NCBI RefSeq assembly: GCF_001315945.1
Contig: NZ_BBBG01000007.1
Span: 1-64,000, forward strand
DNA: 64,000 nt
Direction of reading: 5' to 3'
Source of the DNA: Methanogenium cariaci JCM 10550
GTDB lineage: Archaea > Halobacteriota > Methanomicrobia > Methanomicrobiales > Methanomicrobiaceae
Below, piece after piece: positions 60,774-64,000 of this stretch. The notes beneath the pieces are model-generated. The model had not been told where the DNA came from and made no database searches. It saw nothing but the letters and a program-made list of their open reading frames with translations. A program made the position numbers and the translations under genes. Position 1 is the first letter of the stretch, and the number at the start of each line of letters is the position of its first letter.

Positions 60774-62260
60774 TCAAAATGCTTCGTTATGATCCGACTT
60801 AGTATGATATGCCTTACTCATGCCGCCGTTTTTCCCCGATATGGCCAGAGGAATTCGGGTGAGCAGATCGGTGGCGGCAAGGCCGTCGCCCCCCCGATCG
60901 ATCAGGGATTCTCCGGCACAGCCATTGACATAGGCGCCGAGGCTGCTGCCTCAAATGCGGGGAGACGGCAGAAGAGCGCCCCCCCCACCACGCCTGCGAG
61001 GACATCTCCGGTGCCGCCGACGGTCATATGCGGGGGGGTGCCGGTGCGGCTGAAGCGTACGCGGCTGGTGTCGGAGATGACATCGACCGGCCCTTTGGCA
61101 AGGGTGACCCCGGCAGGGCCGTGATCGCGCACCATGCGGCCCCGCCCGATGATGTCATTCGGCAGACGAAAGCCTGTCATCCGGGAGAACTCTCCTGCAT
61201 GGGGGGGGTGTATATCGAATCGCCTGCGACCGGCAGAGGCTGCCGGAGGGCATCTGCATCAAAGACCGCCCGCCCCCCCATATCCGGGGGCGATGTCGGT
61301 GATGACCCCCCCATGACTTTCCGTTCCCAGACCGCAGCCGCATACCGTGACATCCGCATGCGTTGCAAGCCCTGCCAGCCGGTTGGTATCCTCTTCACGG
61401 ATCATCCGCCCTTCGGTCTGTTCGACGATGAGATCAGGACAGGGGAGCATATGTGGGGTTGCCACCCGGACGATATCCGCTCCCGCACGGATGGCCGCCA
61501 TGCCCGCGAGATACGGCGCACCCTGATAGGGCCCGCCGCCGATGACCAGCACCTCACCGCCCGCCCCCCCTTGTGGCTGGCATGTCCCTTTTGTGGCACC
61601 ATCAGCAGGTCACCCGGCCCCCCCGTGAAGTACTCCGCCTCATCGGGAATGCCGATCTCGATTACCACGGGGTCGCCTGCTTTTGCACGGTGAAAGGAAC
61701 AGACAACAGAGGCAGGCAGGCCGGGGGTCGGGGTATCCGCGGCCACGACCGGGACACCCACATCCCGCACGACTTTGACGCAGGTGGCGTATGGCTCCCG
61801 GAGTGCTCCCGTGATACCGGTGCCCAGCATCGCATCGATGACGACATCCGCTGCAGAGATCCGGTCCCGGCATGCTCGAACGGCATCCGGGGGGGTATCG
61901 GCGATGATGACCGACACCCCCACAGTGGGAGAGTGCACGATAGTTTCGGGCCGCGTTCTCTGTTCGTATATCACGCGAGAGAACGATGACGGTCACCACG
62001 CAGTCCCGGCAGAGGTGGCGGGCCGCGACAAACCCGTCACCGCCGTTGTTGCCCTTCCCGCAGAGCACCACCACCTGTCCGGGAGACATGCCTCTCACAT
62101 AGTCGGCCAGACCTTTTCCCGCACTCTCCATCAGCTGAACGGCAGAGACGCCCAGCGCCTGTGCGTTGGCGTCAACCACCCGCATTCTCGCTGGGCTGAT
62201 ATAGCCCGTCTCCCGAAATTCACGGAATTCCATTGCATACTGCCAGGGATTCTTTTTCAT
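60774..62260 (-). CDS. nnr: Bifunctional NAD(P)H-hydrate repair enzyme Nnr, frameshifted
   Basis: N-terminal NAD(P)HX epimerase ([40 protein letters not shown]) fused to C-terminal ADP-dependent dehydratase ([56 protein letters not shown]). About 495 aa. Many tracts (near 61918, 61893, 61618, 61566, 61307, 61275, 61204, 61032, 60982 and 60894) and a lost G near 60938 break the frame; the corrected end reads [14 protein letters not shown] to [14 protein letters not shown] at 60774. Start at 62260 or 62233. Confidence 0.9.
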
Positions 62261-62364
62261 CGCATCCGTCCTCTTCCTGTCAGACTCTTTTGCCGTCCAT
62301 CCTCATTAACATTCCATCATGATGGCATCCTTCATCAGAGAGTAATGACAACTTCTACGCAGCA

Positions 62365-63771
62365 ATGACGTTTGAAGACGATGTCCGGGCGGTTGCCCGG
62401 CAGATACAGGATGCAGACGCAGTCACTGTGATATCCCATATCGATGCAGACGGCATCACCAGCGAAGCAATCATGATGCAGGCATGCATGGATGCAGGGA
62501 TTCCTGCACAGAGTGTCTTCGTACGTCAGCTTGAGCCCATGACCATGAAATATGTGCCGGAGGACTGCAGTCTGAAGGTCTTCATCGACCTCGGGGGGGC
62601 AGGGCAGCAAAACCTGCTGGAGGAGCGGGGGGGCATGGGCACCGAAGATGTGGCCATTATCGATCATCATGTCGCACAGAACGTGGAGACCCCTTACCTG
62701 CAGGCAAACGGTCATCCCTATGGCTACACCCAGCTCTCGGCGGCAGGTGTCGGGTATCTTGTTGCAAAGGAGATGAACCCCCCCGGACACCCGCACCTCG
62801 GCGTGCTCGCCCAGAACGCCGTCGTTGGGAATGTCGGTGATATGATGGCGCGGGAGCACTGCGGTCTGACCGGACCCGCACGGGAGATTGCGGCCGACGG
62901 GGAGCGGGCGGGCACCATACGAATCGTGCCGCAGGAACTGAACTGCTACGGTATCTCCACCCGCCCTCTCAGGGTCTGTCTTACGTTCAGCGACGACCCG
63001 TTTATTCCGGGCATATCCAATAACGAACTGAAGACAGAGGCATTTCTCCGAAAACTGGGGATAGAAGAGCGAACCTCAGGCGGCAGGCAGCAGGTATGGG
63101 AGGATCTGGATCAGGACGAGAAGTCTGCGATCATCAACGGCCTCGCCCAGCAGATGCTTGCAACCGGGCAGGATATCTCCCGCCTCCTTGCCGAACACTA
63201 CATCTTCCCAAACGAAGCGAAAGGGACGCCGCTCAGGAACGCGTCCGAGTATGCGACCATGCTCAATGCCTGCGGCCGCTGGGCCAAGCCGCGGGTGGGG
63301 GGGAGTGCGGTCTGTGCCGGTGATCGGGCACAGGCATACCGGGAAGGCGAGGAGATGCTGCGCCACCACAAGCGGATCATCCGGGAGATGATGGAGCATA
63401 TCCTTGACACCGGCACCACGGCACTGAGCCACATGCAGCACATCCATGTCGGCGACCGGTTCCCTGACACCATTGTCGGTATCGGGGGGGCGGGTATGGC
63501 CCTCTCCAAACTGGACTACGAGAAACCGATTATGATCCTCTGCTACCTCAATGACGACCCTGATCTGGTGAAAGTCTCCATGCGAACCAATACCCGCATG
63601 GTGGAACGGGGGGGCGTTGACCTGCAGGCCGCACTCATCACGGCGTCTGAAGAAATTGGTGGCGGCGGCGGAGGACATAAGATAGCTGCGGGAGCATATA
63701 TTCCACGGAATGCCGAAGAGGGGGGGTTTGCAGAACGTGTCAACAGAATTATCGCAAAACAGCGCAATTAA
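62365..63771 (+). CDS. RecJ-like DHH single-strand exonuclease (GAN type)
   Basis: Archaeal RecJ homologue of the kind that binds GINS and MCM. TVISHIDADGITSEAIMMQA (DHH motif I), VAIIDHHVAQNVETPYLQAN (DHH), C-terminal DHHA1 with GGGGGGHKIAAGA. 468 aa; read through in one frame, with tracts adding Gly or Pro (for example EIGGGGGGHK where EIGGGGGHK-like is usual). A GINS gene lies at the other end of the window. Its 3' end overlaps the next gene start. Confidence 0.88.
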   Translation: MTFEDDVRAVARQIQDADAVTVISHIDADGITSEAIMMQACMDAGIPAQSVFVRQLEPMTMKYVPEDCSLKVFIDLGGAGQQNLLEERGGMGTEDVAIIDHHVAQNVETPYLQANGHPYGYTQLSAAGVGYLVAKEMNPPGHPHLGVLAQNAVVGNVGDMMAREHCGLTGPAREIAADGERAGTIRIVPQELNCYGISTRPLRVCLTFSDDPFIPGISNNELKTEAFLRKLGIEERTSGGRQQVWEDLDQDEKSAIINGLAQQMLATGQDISRLLAEHYIFPNEAKGTPLRNASEYATMLNACGRWAKPRVGGSAVCAGDRAQAYREGEEMLRHHKRIIREMMEHILDTGTTALSHMQHIHVGDRFPDTIVGIGGAGMALSKLDYEKPIMILCYLNDDPDLVKVSMRTNTRMVERGGVDLQAALITASEEIGGGGGGHKIAAGAYIPRNAEEGGFAERVNRIIAKQRN

Positions 63772-64000
63772 CCGCGTCCGGACGATCGCGGATTATCAGT
63801 TCGGGAGAGGGGGGGCAGGGGGGGCTGCCCTCTTCCCGATGAATGTACATTCAAACTTTCCACCACCAAGCGGATACGCTATGTGATGCTGGACAAGGTG
63901 CGTATCGCAACCGTCCGGGCACATGACGGGCGGTTTACTCTGTCCATCGAAGGAGCGGAACGCCTCTGGCAGTATCTGCCCGCGCCCGTCTACCGGGTTG
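63737..64000 (+). CDS. PUA-domain protein, partial at window end, frameshifted
   Basis: Starts at GTG 63737 inside the RecJ-like gene: MSTELSQNSAINRVRTIADY, QFGRGAGAALFP, STTKRIRYVMLDKVRIATVR, AHDGRFTLSIEGAERLWQYL, the PUA-type domain of archaeosine tRNA-guanine transglycosylase relatives. Two G7 tracts at 63808-63825 break the frame. The gene runs past 64000, so its full family cannot be fixed; a tRNA/RNA-modification role is inferred from PUA. Confidence 0.65.

Noticed and set aside
1-64000. Programmed frameshifting or RNA editing at hundreds of G/C tracts
   Set aside because: No common slippery sequence; shifts of +1, +2 and +3 all occur, including +3 in catalytic loops and in a tRNA. Base-call error explains them more simply.
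1-64000. Phase-variable poly-G contingency loci
   Set aside because: Phase variation affects a few surface or regulatory genes; here tracts lie in essential housekeeping genes in equal number.
1-64000. CRISPR array or cas genes
   Set aside because: No regularly spaced direct repeats of 25-40 bp and no Cas motif were seen.

Overview
The window is chromosomal DNA of a euryarchaeon, most likely a methanogen of the order Methanomicrobiales. It encodes sn-glycerol-1-phosphate dehydrogenase, aIF2-alpha, Nop10, KEOPS Pcc1, a PriS primase, a Gins51-type GINS subunit, archaeal ribosomal proteins, pyruvoyl arginine decarboxylase and many small archaea-only families (UPF0058, UPF0179, DUF473, DUF63, DUF5611). 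No methanogenesis gene lies in the window, so the order is an inference from protein resemblance.

Layout. 86-6076 (minus): a cluster of closely packed or overlapping genes for translation and replication, UPF0058-Elp3-PriS-GINS-L44e-S27e-aIF2alpha-Nop10-PAC2. 6130-18703: metabolic and housekeeping genes: ADP-ribosylglycohydrolase, UPF0179, EgsA, DUF63, SpoIIM-like protein, ProS, PdaD, ferritin, a two-subunit 2-oxoacid:ferredoxin oxidoreductase, a RibD-type reductase and MsrB. 18839-37675: an 18.8-kb integrated element in the 3' end of tRNA-Phe(GAA). It is bounded by a 19-bp direct repeat and carries a tyrosine recombinase with a C-terminal zinc ribbon, a primase-polymerase/helicase, a candidate iteron origin, an Orc1/Cdc6-like ATPase, a complete type I restriction-modification system, an FRG-TPR protein and several unknown small genes. 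37659-53640: tRNA-Phe, a DHH phosphoesterase, a polar amino acid ABC transporter, MetG, tRNA-Arg, DUF473 with a second PAC2 protein, LeuS, a PIN-ATPase-KH protein, HisI, an A24 peptidase, tRNA-Asp and intron-containing tRNA-Tyr. 53803-60131: a 2-isopropylmalate synthase family gene, then the archaeal 'exosome superoperon' (L15e-Rpp30-Pop5-PsmA-SBDS-L37Ae-RpoP-Brix-Pcc1-prefoldin beta) without any exosome gene. 60258-64000: MoaC, Nnr, a RecJ-like DHH nuclease and the start of a PUA-domain gene.

Reading caveat. The sequence has a strong anomaly. G/C runs of six to eight bases occur every few hundred bases, and most that can be tested against a conserved protein or tRNA are one to three bases too long. 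In addition, many short runs (2-5 bases) have lost one base. Nearly every housekeeping gene is therefore frameshifted or carries extra Gly/Pro codons. The simplest reading is homopolymer miscalling in the underlying assembly, not biology. Gene ends below are given for the reading that restores the family's protein across these sites, and every break used is named.

Working together. The element looks self-contained: it can integrate and excise (recombinase, att sites), replicate (PrimPol-helicase, candidate origin, Orc1/Cdc6) and defend its host or itself (HsdRMS, FRG-TPR). The most interesting unexplained features are a 14-bp inverted repeat placed exactly 7 bp inside both att cores, the CTTTGCCC/GGGCAAAG iteron cluster around an AT-rich tract, and a pair of homologous small membrane proteins on either side of the DUF2513 and FRG-TPR genes.
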